This document shows, piece after piece, positions 17,218 through 26,138 of a stretch of DNA of 54,837 bases (positions are counted from its first letter, which is position 1; the number at the start of each line of letters is the position of its first letter). The notes under the pieces were generated by a model that had not been told where the DNA came from, searched no databases, and saw only the letters and a list, made by a program, of their open reading frames with translations. The position numbers and the translations under genes are program-made. This DNA is from Nitrospira sp. Ga0074138 (GTDB lineage Bacteria; Nitrospirota; Nitrospiria; Nitrospirales; Nitrospiraceae), in assembly GCA_001464735.1 (NCBI GenBank), contig LNDU01000015.1:1-54837 (forward strand), given 5' to 3'.

Positions 17218-17318
17218 AACAGCCTTTCGGGTGTATACTCCTAACCTAGTGATGATACGTAGACTCGTTTCTACCTCAACGAACTACGCGGACAAATACA
17301 ACTTCGCACGTCACACTC

Positions 17319-18596
17319 ATGACAGATCATGCAACTCCTCAATCGAACCCTTATCAGGCAGGCACAGCTTCACTACAACGACTCACGAAATTCACACGGG
17401 ATATGGGGCATCCGACAAGCCTTCCCATCATCGCAGAGCGGATTCTTTCCGGCCTCTCCGAAGCATCCCGGCACGCTCTGGGGATGCTGTATCTGCTTGA
17501 TCGTGAGCGAGAATGTTTTCGCCTGGTGAATGTATCCACGCCGACTCCTTCAATAGCAGCGCCTCCCGTCGTTCCTCTCAAGCACCCCCTCGTTCAACAA
17601 CTGGTTGATCGCCAAGATATCCTCGACTCGTCCGTGCTGGCCGACTCCCTATGCACGACCTCGTTCGACAACACAACGGATACCCAGTTCGCCACACTTC
17701 CCATCAATCTGGCCATCCCGTTACTGAATCGAGGTCGGTTGATCGCTTTCGTAGTCCTCCAATCTCAAAAAGAATCCACGATCATCCCCTCCGATACCCT
17801 TGAACTACTGACCTCTATGGCCCAGAGCGCCGCCAATACGCTCGACTCTTTCCTATTGTACGAGGACCTTCGGCAATCTCAAGTCCTCATGCGGCGAACT
17901 GATCGACTGCGTTCCTTGGAAACCATTGCAGGTGGCTTCGCGCATGAAATCAGAAACCCCTTGACGTCGATCAAGACGTTCATTCAACTGGCTCCAGAAC
18001 GGAAGGATGACGGTCAGTTTATCGGAGAATTCAGCCGCATTGTGCTCGAGGACGTCAATCGGATTGAGCGGTTGATTCAGGAGATTCTCGACTACGCTCG
18101 ATATATGGAACCTCAGTTGACCGATGAAGATCTGAATGAAATCGTCTCGTCGTGCCTGTACTTCATCCAAGTGAAGGCAGACAGCCGCGGGATCAAGATT
18201 GAAAAAGATTTGGCGCCGGAGCTTCCTCGTGGCATGTTAGATCGGCAGCAAATCAAACAGGTCCTCTTAAACCTCCTCTTGAATGCGATGGATGCCATCG
18301 GCGACAAAAATGGAACCCTTCGAGTACGGACCACGAGGCTCCCAAAAGTTGGCGGTGAGATGTGGCTGCAGATACAGATCGAGGATACGGGGCACGGCAT
18401 CTCAGCTGAAAACCTTGACCACATTTTCGATCCTTTCTTTACCACTAAATATGCGAGTACCCTAAACGAAGGAACCGGTTTGGGACTGACCATTGCTCAT
18501 CAGATCGTTCGGGAGCATCGAGGAGAGATTCAAGTTCAGAGTACGGAAGGGAGTGGAACAACCTTCCTCATCAATCTTCCCTCCCATCAAGGTTAG
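17319..18596 (+). CDS. Cytosolic GAF-domain sensor histidine kinase
   Basis: This 425-residue protein has no membrane segment. A GAF-like sensor domain (about 20-180) leads into a dimerisation helix with the phospho-accepting His209 in GGFAHEIRNPLTSI, then a full ATP-binding domain: N box LLLNAMDAI, G1 EDTGHGI, F box FDPFFTTK and G2 GTGLGLTI. It should autophosphorylate and pass phosphate to a receiver. The next gene, only 16 bp on, encodes an NtrC-type regulator with an intact receiver, so these two are almost certainly partners. The signal is unknown. The ribosome site before the ATG is poor. Confidence 0.95.
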   Translation: MTDHATPQSNPYQAGTASLQRLTKFTRDMGHPTSLPIIAERILSGLSEASRHALGMLYLLDRERECFRLVNVSTPTPSIAAPPVVPLKHPLVQQLVDRQDILDSSVLADSLCTTSFDNTTDTQFATLPINLAIPLLNRGRLIAFVVLQSQKESTIIPSDTLELLTSMAQSAANTLDSFLLYEDLRQSQVLMRRTDRLRSLETIAGGFAHEIRNPLTSIKTFIQLAPERKDDGQFIGEFSRIVLEDVNRIERLIQEILDYARYMEPQLTDEDLNEIVSSCLYFIQVKADSRGIKIEKDLAPELPRGMLDRQQIKQVLLNLLLNAMDAIGDKNGTLRVRTTRLPKVGGEMWLQIQIEDTGHGISAENLDHIFDPFFTTKYASTLNEGTGLGLTIAHQIVREHRGEIQVQSTEGSGTTFLINLPSHQG

Positions 18597-18612
18597 AACG
18601 TAAGGAGCGCTT

Positions 18613-20043
18613 GTGGAAAGTTTGGCTGTTAGGAAACGGGTTCTGCTGATCGATGACGATCCCCGAGTCCGTGCCTCCCTCAAAATGGTTCTCGAACCAA
18701 TCTATGACATTCTACAGGCCTGTGATGCTCAGGAAGGTCTCGATGTGTTTCGGAAGGATGAACCCGACCTCATCCTCCTCGATGTCATTCTCCCGGGAAC
18801 CGATGGCCTTGCAGTGCTTCAAACGCTTCGTCTGGAGAACAAGATGACTCCTGTCATCATGCTCACAGGTACCAAATCTGTCAAAACAGCCGTCGACGCC
18901 ATGAAGTTCGGCGCTGCTGACTATCTCTCAAAACCGTTCGACGTCGATGAGCTCCGTATCATCATCGATCGCGTCCTGAACTCTTCCGAATTGGAGCGAG
19001 AAGTCAAGCAGTTGCGGGCTCAAGTCGTCCAGCGCTATGCCTTCCATAATCTGATCGGCAAAAGCCAGGGGATGCAGGAGATCTACTCAAAAATCGAGCA
19101 GGTCGCCGATAGCCGCACCACGGTACTCATTACTGGAGAAAGTGGCACAGGAAAGGAATTAGTCGCAAAAGCCTTGCACTACAACAGTTCCCGACGCGAG
19201 CGCCCCTTCATTGCCCTGAACTGCGCCGCGTTGCCTGAAACGCTCATAGAAAGCGAACTCTTCGGCCACGAAAAAGGGTCGTTCACGGATGCCACAGCCC
19301 GACGCGTCGGACAGTTTGAATTGGCAAACACGGGAACGTTGTTCCTGGACGAAATCGGTGACTTGAGTCCGATCACGCAAGCGAAGCTCCTGCGTGTCAT
19401 CCAAGAGCGCGAATTTACGAGAATCGGGGGAGTACAGCCAATCAAGGTCGATGTCCGTATCGTGACAGCGACGAACAAGAATCTTGATGACCTCGTTCGA
19501 AAAGCGCAGTTTCGAGAAGACCTCTACTACCGCATCAACGTCATTGCGCTCGTTCTCCCCCCACTCCGTGAACGCGGCGAGGATATTCCCCTCCTGGCCA
19601 AACATTTCCTCGAGAAAAGGCTGGACGAGGAACGACGCCCTCGTATCGAATTCGGAAAAGAGGCATTGGACCTTCTGACTCGATATTCTTGGCCTGGCAA
19701 TGTGCGCGAGCTGGAAAACTTCGTCGAGCAGGCGTTCATCTGGTCCCAAAATGCTACACAAATCACTCCGGAGCATTTGCCGACCCTGATCAAGAATGAC
19801 TCTCGTTCAACATCGCTTCGAGACGATACCCTCGCCGGTCGCATGTCACTTGAAAAAGCCGTGATGGAGTTTGAACGGGAGATTATCCTTGATGCGTTGA
19901 AACGGACCAATTACGTACAAACCCACGCCGCGAACCTACTTGGAATTAGCCGACGGATGCTGAAATACCGAATGGACACCCTCAGCATCGGTCGTCCGGA
20001 CAATTCCTCGACCCAAGAGCCCGACCTACCCATGCAAGAATGA
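18613..20043 (+). CDS. NtrC-type sigma-54 response regulator
   Basis: This 476-residue protein has an intact receiver (DDD at 14-16, phospho-acceptor Asp57 in LILLDVILPG, Thr in LTGT, Lys in LSKPF), a sigma-54 AAA+ domain and a Fis-type helix-turn-helix ending in ANLLGISRRMLKYRM. Walker A is GESGTGKE, Walker B LFLDEIGD; the sigma-54 loop reads GSFTDA. The GTG start is preceded by TAAGGAG. It forms a two-component pair with the kinase upstream. A sigma-54 promoter lies about 150 bp after its stop, before the receiver-HD-GYP gene, which is its likely target. Confidence 0.95.
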   Translation: MESLAVRKRVLLIDDDPRVRASLKMVLEPIYDILQACDAQEGLDVFRKDEPDLILLDVILPGTDGLAVLQTLRLENKMTPVIMLTGTKSVKTAVDAMKFGAADYLSKPFDVDELRIIIDRVLNSSELEREVKQLRAQVVQRYAFHNLIGKSQGMQEIYSKIEQVADSRTTVLITGESGTGKELVAKALHYNSSRRERPFIALNCAALPETLIESELFGHEKGSFTDATARRVGQFELANTGTLFLDEIGDLSPITQAKLLRVIQEREFTRIGGVQPIKVDVRIVTATNKNLDDLVRKAQFREDLYYRINVIALVLPPLRERGEDIPLLAKHFLEKRLDEERRPRIEFGKEALDLLTRYSWPGNVRELENFVEQAFIWSQNATQITPEHLPTLIKNDSRSTSLRDDTLAGRMSLEKAVMEFEREIILDALKRTNYVQTHAANLLGISRRMLKYRMDTLSIGRPDNSSTQEPDLPMQE

Positions 20044-20073
20044 CACACTTATGAACAAGAATGTCACACTTAT
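20035..20073 (+). repeat. Two 18-bp direct repeats, 21-bp period
   Basis: CAAGAATGACACACTTAT (20035-20052) recurs as CAAGAATGTCACACTTAT (20056-20073) with one mismatch. The first copy spans the stop codon of the NtrC-type regulator. A 21-bp period places both copies on one face of the helix about 130 bp before the sigma-54 promoter, a normal distance for an activator enhancer site. Confidence 0.6.
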
Positions 20074-20194
20074 ACACACATTATCCTCACTGCCCTGTTA
20101 GTAACATAGGTATCCTAGCATTGTTGATATCTACGTATAGTTGCTCATCCTGCCACCACCACTCCATATTGAAATTATTCGCAACCTCATGAAA

Positions 20195-20210
20195 AGGAAC
20201 GGGAATTGCT
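20195..20210 (+). promoter_or_regulatory. Sigma-54 (-24/-12) promoter
   Basis: AGGAACG and TTGC are arranged with GG at 20196-20197 and GC at 20208-20209, exactly ten bases apart; nine of eleven consensus positions agree. The start of transcription would be near 20221, with the ribosome site just downstream. It links the receiver-HD-GYP gene to the NtrC-type regulator encoded immediately upstream. Confidence 0.7.
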
Positions 20211-20243
20211 TCTCAGTGACGAAACCTGGAGTAGGTGTCGCGC

Positions 20244-21374
20244 ATGATCACAACCTCTCTTCAGTCAGGAACACAACCGACAGTCCTTGTGGTTGATGAT
20301 GAAGCGGGGCCCCGCGATGCTCTTAAATTCATACTTCGCACTTTCTGCAACGTTCGTTCTGCAGAGAACGCCAAGATAGCCCTCGAGGTCCTCGGTCAGG
20401 AACCCATTGACCTGATCACACTCGATCAAAAGCTTCCGGATCGTCATGGACTCGAGCTTCTCAGAGAGATCAAGCACCATCAACCAGACGTAGAGGTTAT
20501 TATCGTCACGGGATACGGGAGCCTGAAGTCTGCCATGGAGGGTATCCGTCATGGCGCCGCAGGTTATTTACTTAAGCCTTTCAACGTAAACGAGCTGACC
20601 ACCCTCATTCAACAGACGATGGATAAGAAGCGCCGACTTGACTTTCTTCGCTACTGCCTTCGGACGCTACCAAACCTGTGGGGCTCAGAGGAAGAGAGCG
20701 GACGTGCATGGAACACAGTTAAGACGGAATATGCGTCGCTTTCCATTCACCCGCAGAACCATGATGCTTTGCAACAAGACGAGATGATGACCCTGCTTCC
20801 ACTCCTGTCCGATGCTCTGGAAGCCACAGACCGCCAATTACTCAATCATTCGAGCCGAGTGAGTTTCTATGCTACGTTGATGGCTAGCCGACTCAATCTT
20901 ACCGTATCCGAGCAAAAAGCGTTGGCCTTGGGAGCCTTTCTGCATGATGTAGGAAAAACAAGTCTCCCATCATATAAGTTTTCAGAGGACCAGATCCTCC
21001 CGTCGGGCGAAGCATCCGTCTGTAGGGAACACGTCGACAGAGGTGTACGGATGATTGCCCCGTTGGGTTTGCCGAGTGAGACGAGAGAAATCATCGCATC
21101 CCACCACGAACGATGGGATGGACAGGGCTACCCTCATGGACTCCAAGCTACGGATATTCCCTTACTGGCCCGTATTGTCGGTATTGCCCAAGCGTTTGAT
21201 CATCTGACCGCCGACGCACCTGGACGCGTCGCCCTTCCTCTGGAAGCCGCAATCCGTCAGATCTCGCTTCAATCTGATACACATTTTGACCCGCAGTTAC
21301 TTGAACTCTTCGTTCAGGTCGTAAAGAACTCCCCCGTCTCCCCCCGCGCCATTGAGATCGCTCCCGCCGCTTGA
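20244..21374 (+). CDS. Response regulator with HD-GYP output domain
   Basis: This 376-residue protein has a receiver (DDE at 18-20, Asp61 in LITLDQKLPD, Thr89 in VTGYGS, Lys111 in LLKPF) followed by a linker and an HD-GYP domain: FLHDVGKT with His234-Asp235, EHVDRG, HHERWDGQGYPHG (287-299). The later motif reads AQAFDHLTA where VDVYDAMT is common; the Asp is kept. It should degrade c-di-GMP when phosphorylated. ATG 20244 fits GTAGG spacing; a GTG at 20235 is an alternative. With the PilZ fusion and the kinase upstream it would complete a c-di-GMP feedback loop. It is convergent with recN, five bases apart. Confidence 0.93.
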   Translation: MITTSLQSGTQPTVLVVDDEAGPRDALKFILRTFCNVRSAENAKIALEVLGQEPIDLITLDQKLPDRHGLELLREIKHHQPDVEVIIVTGYGSLKSAMEGIRHGAAGYLLKPFNVNELTTLIQQTMDKKRRLDFLRYCLRTLPNLWGSEEESGRAWNTVKTEYASLSIHPQNHDALQQDEMMTLLPLLSDALEATDRQLLNHSSRVSFYATLMASRLNLTVSEQKALALGAFLHDVGKTSLPSYKFSEDQILPSGEASVCREHVDRGVRMIAPLGLPSETREIIASHHERWDGQGYPHGLQATDIPLLARIVGIAQAFDHLTADAPGRVALPLEAAIRQISLQSDTHFDPQLLELFVQVVKNSPVSPRAIEIAPAA

Positions 21375-21379
21375 TCTAT

Positions 21380-23056
21380 TCATTGCGTTCCAGCGATCAA
21401 CTCCGCCGCTGCAGATCGAGTCTTGGCAGTGATTCGCTCCCCACCAAGCATGCGCGCAATTTCACCCTCGCGACTTATGCCAGTCAACAAACGCACCGTC
21501 GCTATCGTTCGCCCCTTTACCTCCAACTTTTCGACAGAGAAGTGATGCTGGGCTTGAGAGGCGACCTGCGGGAGATGCGTGATGCACAGCACTTGATGGT
21601 ACCGGCCCAACTCCCGTAGCCGTTTCCCAATCGTGGCTGCGACCGCGCCTCCCACCCCCGTATCGATCTCATCAAAGATCAAGACCGGCACATGATCGAC
21701 CTCAGCAAGGACGGATTTCAACGCCAGCATCACCCGCGAGAGCTCACCGCCCGATGCCACACGAGATATCGGTTTTAACGGCTCGCCTGCATTGGTCGAC
21801 AGCTGAAACTCGACACGATCGGCACCGTCAGAACCGTACATTTCGTCAGGCCAAGAAGGCATAACTTGGACCAGAAACCGTACCGATCCCATTTTCAAGG
21901 CACCGAGCTCCTTATCCACCAATTTCGTCAACCGCTTGGCTGCTTCCGCTCGCTTCCCTGAGAGCGCTCTGGCCAGTGCCGAGACGGTCTGTTGTTGCTC
22001 CGAAATAAGACGATCATATCGATCGATCTCGCTGTCCACCCCAAGAAGTTGGCCTAGTTCTTGTTTCACTCGATCCTGAGCCTCGAGAACGGCTTCAATC
22101 GTCCCCCCGTATTTCTTTTTCATCTTCTGGATCACAGCCAAACGATCTTCGATCGCGCTGAGTCGCTGAGGATCTGCGTCTAGCCCCTCGACATACCCGC
22201 GAAGGGAATCGGCGACTTCTTTCAGAAGCACTTTGGCCTCGGAAGCAAGCCGACCCGTTTCTCCCATCGCAGGGTCGATCTGAGTGAGCTCTCCTAACAC
22301 CCGCTCCATCGACACCAGATTCGCCAAGATACCAGCCGCATCGCCCTGAATTCGTTCCTGAGCTTCCGATGCCAATTCAGTTAGACGCCGAGACGCCCCC
22401 AACCGATGACGTTCAGCCTGTAGCAGCTCTTCCTCCCCCATACGGCAGGCAGCCTCATCCAATTCCTCCTGCTGAAAACTCAACAGGTCTTCTTGCTGAG
22501 CCCGCTGTTGGAGAGTGATGGCAAGCGCAGTACGTTTCTCACGGGAACTCACTAACTCACGATGGAGTGATTGATATTGAGACCGCAGTTCCAGCAGACG
22601 ACCAAAGGCATCGAGAACCTCAAGCTGAGCGGAGCTGGATAGAAGCGATTGCTGGTCATGCTGGCCATGGATATCGACAAGCGTACCGGCGAACTCCTCC
22701 AGCACATGGACAGGGCTGAGGATTCCGTTCAGATACACCCGGTTTCTTCCTGAGCGGGCAATGATGCGTCGAATGATGAGTTGAGAATCGTTTGGGCCGA
22801 GGACTTCTTTGGCCCGCAGCCGTTGAAGAAGAGGATGCGTGAGCGGAATCTCAAACGACGCTTCAAGTTGGGCTTCGTCTTCACCGAAACGAATTTGCTC
22901 GCTGGAGGCTCGCCCACCGACAAGAAGCGCCACTGCATCGATTAATAAAGACTTACCGGTCCCTGTCTCTCCGGTCAACACGGCAAATCCTGAGTCCATG
23001 TTCAGACTCAGTCGTTCAATCACAGCAAAATTCGTAATACGCAGCTCAGTCAGCAT
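21380..23056 (-). CDS. recN: DNA repair protein RecN
   Basis: This 558-residue SMC-like ATPase acts in double-strand break repair. The N-terminal half-ATPase holds the Walker A GETGTGKS (usual form GETGAGKS), a coiled coil spans roughly 150-350, and the C-terminal half has the signature region VASGGELSRVMLALK, Walker B VLIFDEIDTGVGG and the ITHLPQVA motif. The length matches the family. The start is the ATG opening MLTELRITNFAVIE. It is the last gene of the minus-strand series accD-folC-lptD-trxA-recN, but 177 bp separate it from trxA, so it may have its own promoter; the spacer has a TCGCTG-GAA-CAGCGA inverted repeat. Confidence 0.97.
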   Translation of the reverse strand: MLTELRITNFAVIERLSLNMDSGFAVLTGETGTGKSLLIDAVALLVGGRASSEQIRFGEDEAQLEASFEIPLTHPLLQRLRAKEVLGPNDSQLIIRRIIARSGRNRVYLNGILSPVHVLEEFAGTLVDIHGQHDQQSLLSSSAQLEVLDAFGRLLELRSQYQSLHRELVSSREKRTALAITLQQRAQQEDLLSFQQEELDEAACRMGEEELLQAERHRLGASRRLTELASEAQERIQGDAAGILANLVSMERVLGELTQIDPAMGETGRLASEAKVLLKEVADSLRGYVEGLDADPQRLSAIEDRLAVIQKMKKKYGGTIEAVLEAQDRVKQELGQLLGVDSEIDRYDRLISEQQQTVSALARALSGKRAEAAKRLTKLVDKELGALKMGSVRFLVQVMPSWPDEMYGSDGADRVEFQLSTNAGEPLKPISRVASGGELSRVMLALKSVLAEVDHVPVLIFDEIDTGVGGAVAATIGKRLRELGRYHQVLCITHLPQVASQAQHHFSVEKLEVKGRTIATVRLLTGISREGEIARMLGGERITAKTRSAAAELIAGTQ

Positions 23057-23233
23057 AGCTGCAACAGTGACAAAACCTAGCTAACGGCAGACGACACCTC
23101 GGGGCACTCAACATCCCTCCCGCCGAATAGAACGTATCGCTGGAACAGCGAGTGGCCTACACTTGGTACGCTGAACGCCACTGAGCGCTACCTGGACGGG
23201 AGCGGAAGCCCCTCTCCCTATTTCAGCATCACG

Positions 23234-23611
23234 CTAGGCAGTCCCGGCATGCTGAGCGAGCAGTGAGTCGATCACTTCTTTGAACTGTCGCTTTGGTCTG
23301 GCACCCACCAGCTTCTCGACGGGCTGACCGTTCTTAAAGAATAGAATCGTGGGGATACTCATCACCTGGTAACGACCCGCCACCTCAGGATTCTCGTCAG
23401 TGTTCAGTTTTCGAACCTTCAGCTTCCCGGCGTATTCATTTGCCAATTCCTCCACGATGGGAGCCACCATTTGACATGGGCCGCACCACACCGCCCAAAA
23501 ATCGACCATGACGAGTTCGGAGGCCTTCATTACTTCGGCATCCCAAGTAGAATCTTCGACTTTCAAGGCGTCACCAGCCACGTCTGCGCCCTCCTTCACG
23601 GTTGAGATCAT
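23234..23611 (-). CDS. trxA: Thioredoxin
   Basis: This 125-residue protein has the thioredoxin fold with active site WCGPC (in FWAVWCGPCQMVAP), the cis-proline motif MSIPTILFF and the G..P...F end. An N-terminal extension of about 17 residues before the usual start is acidic and not a signal peptide, so it is cytosolic. It would reduce disulfides and serve the PrxQ enzyme encoded at 7.0 kb. It lies 57 bp downstream of lptD on the same strand. Confidence 0.97.
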   Translation of the reverse strand: MISTVKEGADVAGDALKVEDSTWDAEVMKASELVMVDFWAVWCGPCQMVAPIVEELANEYAGKLKVRKLNTDENPEVAGRYQVMSIPTILFFKNGQPVEKLVGARPKRQFKEVIDSLLAQHAGTA

Positions 23612-23668
23612 TGATGCGTGATTGCTTGGGCATCGTACCCCACCACTGTTTTTAGTGTCAAACGGGGA

Positions 23669-26137
23669 TCACCGTCCAGGTTGAACTCCGGGCAGTGCGG
23701 CACCTGTCTCGGAGGTCTGCGGAGGAATACCATAGGGCCCGCCCAGAGTCGCCCAAGGTAGCCCCCGTTCACCCCACAGAAGCGGGCTCAAGAGAGTCCG
23801 CATGACGACAGTTCCGGCACTTTCGGTCCAACCGATTCCAGTAAGACTCAACATAAAGCTGTATTGCTCACGATCCGGGAACTTCAGGTAATACAGCCCC
23901 ACCGACCAACATCTGCATGGATTCTGATACAACGCGACCGCGTCCAATTCCGGACTTCGCCCATTTTTGACATCGTAGTAGGCCTTGGCTCCGAACGTCC
24001 ATCCCCACGGGGTACGGAACGCCCCGCCCATAGTCACAAACTGAATGTCCTTCGTCGGGGCAAACACCTCATTGAATGAGATAGGGTTCCAGACGTCGCC
24101 TCGCCTGACCCGATTCCCATCTCTCGTGTACCGTTGTCCCACTTCGAAATACCAGTTAGTTCCCTCTTGAAATCGAAGATCCGTGTTGAATTGACTCACC
24201 CCTGGTTGGTAGGGATCGAGGAACGCGTCGACCGTCAGGTACCGGTTGATCGGCGGCCGAAGAGCCCACGCCTGTGCCGCACGTCCGACTACTGGGGTAT
24301 CCAACCACGCCGTCGACAGCAACGTCGGCAGGTTGTTACCGATCACGGCCCGCATCCAGATATCAGAAAACTTCTTGCCTTGGATGGGCACCGTGGCCGG
24401 CTGAAGCGGTTGGGTGAATGAACCGAGGAAAGGGGCAACTCCTGGCGTAAACTCACGCGCCAGCGTTTGTACATCACCGACATGATAACTCTGCGCCAAC
24501 GTGAGATCGAGCCAGTTGAAGGCATTGGTCTTCCCTGATTCCAACACCCGACTACGCAGCATATACGTCAGCAAATTCTTCTTCGGAAGATCATCGACTT
24601 GATCGATTTGCGTCAACTTCGATTGATCAGTTGACGGCACATATTCGTAGGTGACCGTGGGCTCGAGGGTATGCAACAGACTATTCCCGTCAGCAAGGGC
24701 GAATCGGCGCGTCACTTTTGACGTGGCATCCACCCCCAACCAAAACGTCTCTCGATGCTGCCCTTCATCCGATTGCGCCCCTCTGGTGTAATAGACCTCA
24801 CGGAACTTCGCTTGGGGTCGAATCCCGACCACATGCCCGAGATGTAGTACATCTGTCGAAATACTAGGAACGACATTGATCCGATTCAGCGTAAATCCTT
24901 GATCGCGATAGAAATTGACATAGTTCCCTTCCATGCCCAACAAGATAGGAGAATTGAATAGTGAGACGTGGGGCAGGCTATAGCCGGCCTCCGGAAGCCG
25001 TTGAAATGTATCCTTTCCTCCGGCTTGTAACGGTTGCAGATAGAGGCCAAGAAGATACAGGTTGCCGTAGGGCAAGCGCTGGGTCACCAAGAGGTTTGAT
25101 TCGCTGCTCGGCGAAGCACGGAGTATCCCTGAATTGCTCAGTTGTTGGAAATAGTTCGGGTCTGTGACCAAATTGGCGTTGGCGCGGAGCAGCAACGTAT
25201 CGGTGAGATATTGCGTATGGTTCCCGATGAGCGCCGCGCGCGCCTGTTTGACATCTTCCCCGGTGTCGGTGAGGCCGGAGACATTGGGGAGCTGTGTCTG
25301 TTGCAGATAGCTCACGTACCACTTGCCCCGCGATCGCCGGTCCAAGACATACCGATACTCAAAATCAGACCCATACCCGAGGTCACTGTAATAGGAGGGT
25401 GTGACCGTCAAGTCTTGACTTGGATTAATCGCCCAAAAAAAGCTCTGCTTCAGGTGGAATCCAAATCGAGTGTCATAACTCGGGCTAGGAATCAGAAAAC
25501 CGGATTGTCGTTTGGTCATAGGAAAGGAGAAGGTGGGTAGTGGAATCGTGGGCACATCCAAGACACAAAACCACCCGCCCTTGGATCTCAATGTGTCTCC
25601 CATGGTCAGATCCAGATCCTTAAACCGAAAGCGCCACGCCGGCACTTCTCCGTCTTGCGCATCACAATTCGTGAAACTGCCATCTTTCACTCGATAGTGG
25701 TATTCAGAAAATCTCTGCAGGAGGCGGCCGGAGATCGATGAGTTGGTTGTCGGAGTATAGAGCTGGGCATGTGTCGCCACGCCAGCCTCCGTATTGACAT
25801 TGATCTCCATCCGCTCAGCCGTCACATCGGCCTGCGGGTCCGTTAAGTGAACATGGCCGACGGCAGTGAGAATACCCGACAAGACTTGAATGGTAGCGTG
25901 GTCCGCCGTGAGCGTAATCGCCCCCTGTTGAATCACCACCGATCCGTTTGCCTCGTAGACGTCTTGATCTTGTCGATAATCGATCCGCTCTGCCGTGATA
26001 TCGAGAGGAGCAGATCCAGCGGGCGACGTTCCGGCACCCACTCTGTTGTCTGCCGCTGATCCTGGAGAGGGAACGAGAGAGAGGACGGCGACGACGAGAA
26101 CAAGCCGCCAGCAGACCCACGCGAGAGGACCCGTCAT
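23669..26137 (-). CDS. lptD: LPS-assembly outer-membrane protein LptD
   Basis: This 822-residue protein has a signal peptide (LVLVVAVLSLVPSPGSA), a periplasmic OstA/LptA-like beta-jellyroll (about 45-150: ITAERIDYRQDQDVYEANG, TLTADHATI, AERMEI) and a C-terminal beta-barrel of about 600 residues with alternating aromatic strands. It inserts lipopolysaccharide into the outer leaflet of the outer membrane with LptE. ATG 26137 follows the folC stop by one base, arguing for coupled translation; a longer GTG frame from 26170 would overlap folC. A Cys in SFTNCDAQDG and one in GGWFCVLD lie at the plug/barrel junction and another pair (CRCW) near the end, which fits the disulfide-based maturation of LptD. 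Confidence 0.93.
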   Translation of the reverse strand: MTGPLAWVCWRLVLVVAVLSLVPSPGSAADNRVGAGTSPAGSAPLDITAERIDYRQDQDVYEANGSVVIQQGAITLTADHATIQVLSGILTAVGHVHLTDPQADVTAERMEINVNTEAGVATHAQLYTPTTNSSISGRLLQRFSEYHYRVKDGSFTNCDAQDGEVPAWRFRFKDLDLTMGDTLRSKGGWFCVLDVPTIPLPTFSFPMTKRQSGFLIPSPSYDTRFGFHLKQSFFWAINPSQDLTVTPSYYSDLGYGSDFEYRYVLDRRSRGKWYVSYLQQTQLPNVSGLTDTGEDVKQARAALIGNHTQYLTDTLLLRANANLVTDPNYFQQLSNSGILRASPSSESNLLVTQRLPYGNLYLLGLYLQPLQAGGKDTFQRLPEAGYSLPHVSLFNSPILLGMEGNYVNFYRDQGFTLNRINVVPSISTDVLHLGHVVGIRPQAKFREVYYTRGAQSDEGQHRETFWLGVDATSKVTRRFALADGNSLLHTLEPTVTYEYVPSTDQSKLTQIDQVDDLPKKNLLTYMLRSRVLESGKTNAFNWLDLTLAQSYHVGDVQTLAREFTPGVAPFLGSFTQPLQPATVPIQGKKFSDIWMRAVIGNNLPTLLSTAWLDTPVVGRAAQAWALRPPINRYLTVDAFLDPYQPGVSQFNTDLRFQEGTNWYFEVGQRYTRDGNRVRRGDVWNPISFNEVFAPTKDIQFVTMGGAFRTPWGWTFGAKAYYDVKNGRSPELDAVALYQNPCRCWSVGLYYLKFPDREQYSFMLSLTGIGWTESAGTVVMRTLLSPLLWGERGLPWATLGGPYGIPPQTSETGAALPGVQPGR

Positions 26138-26138
26138 G

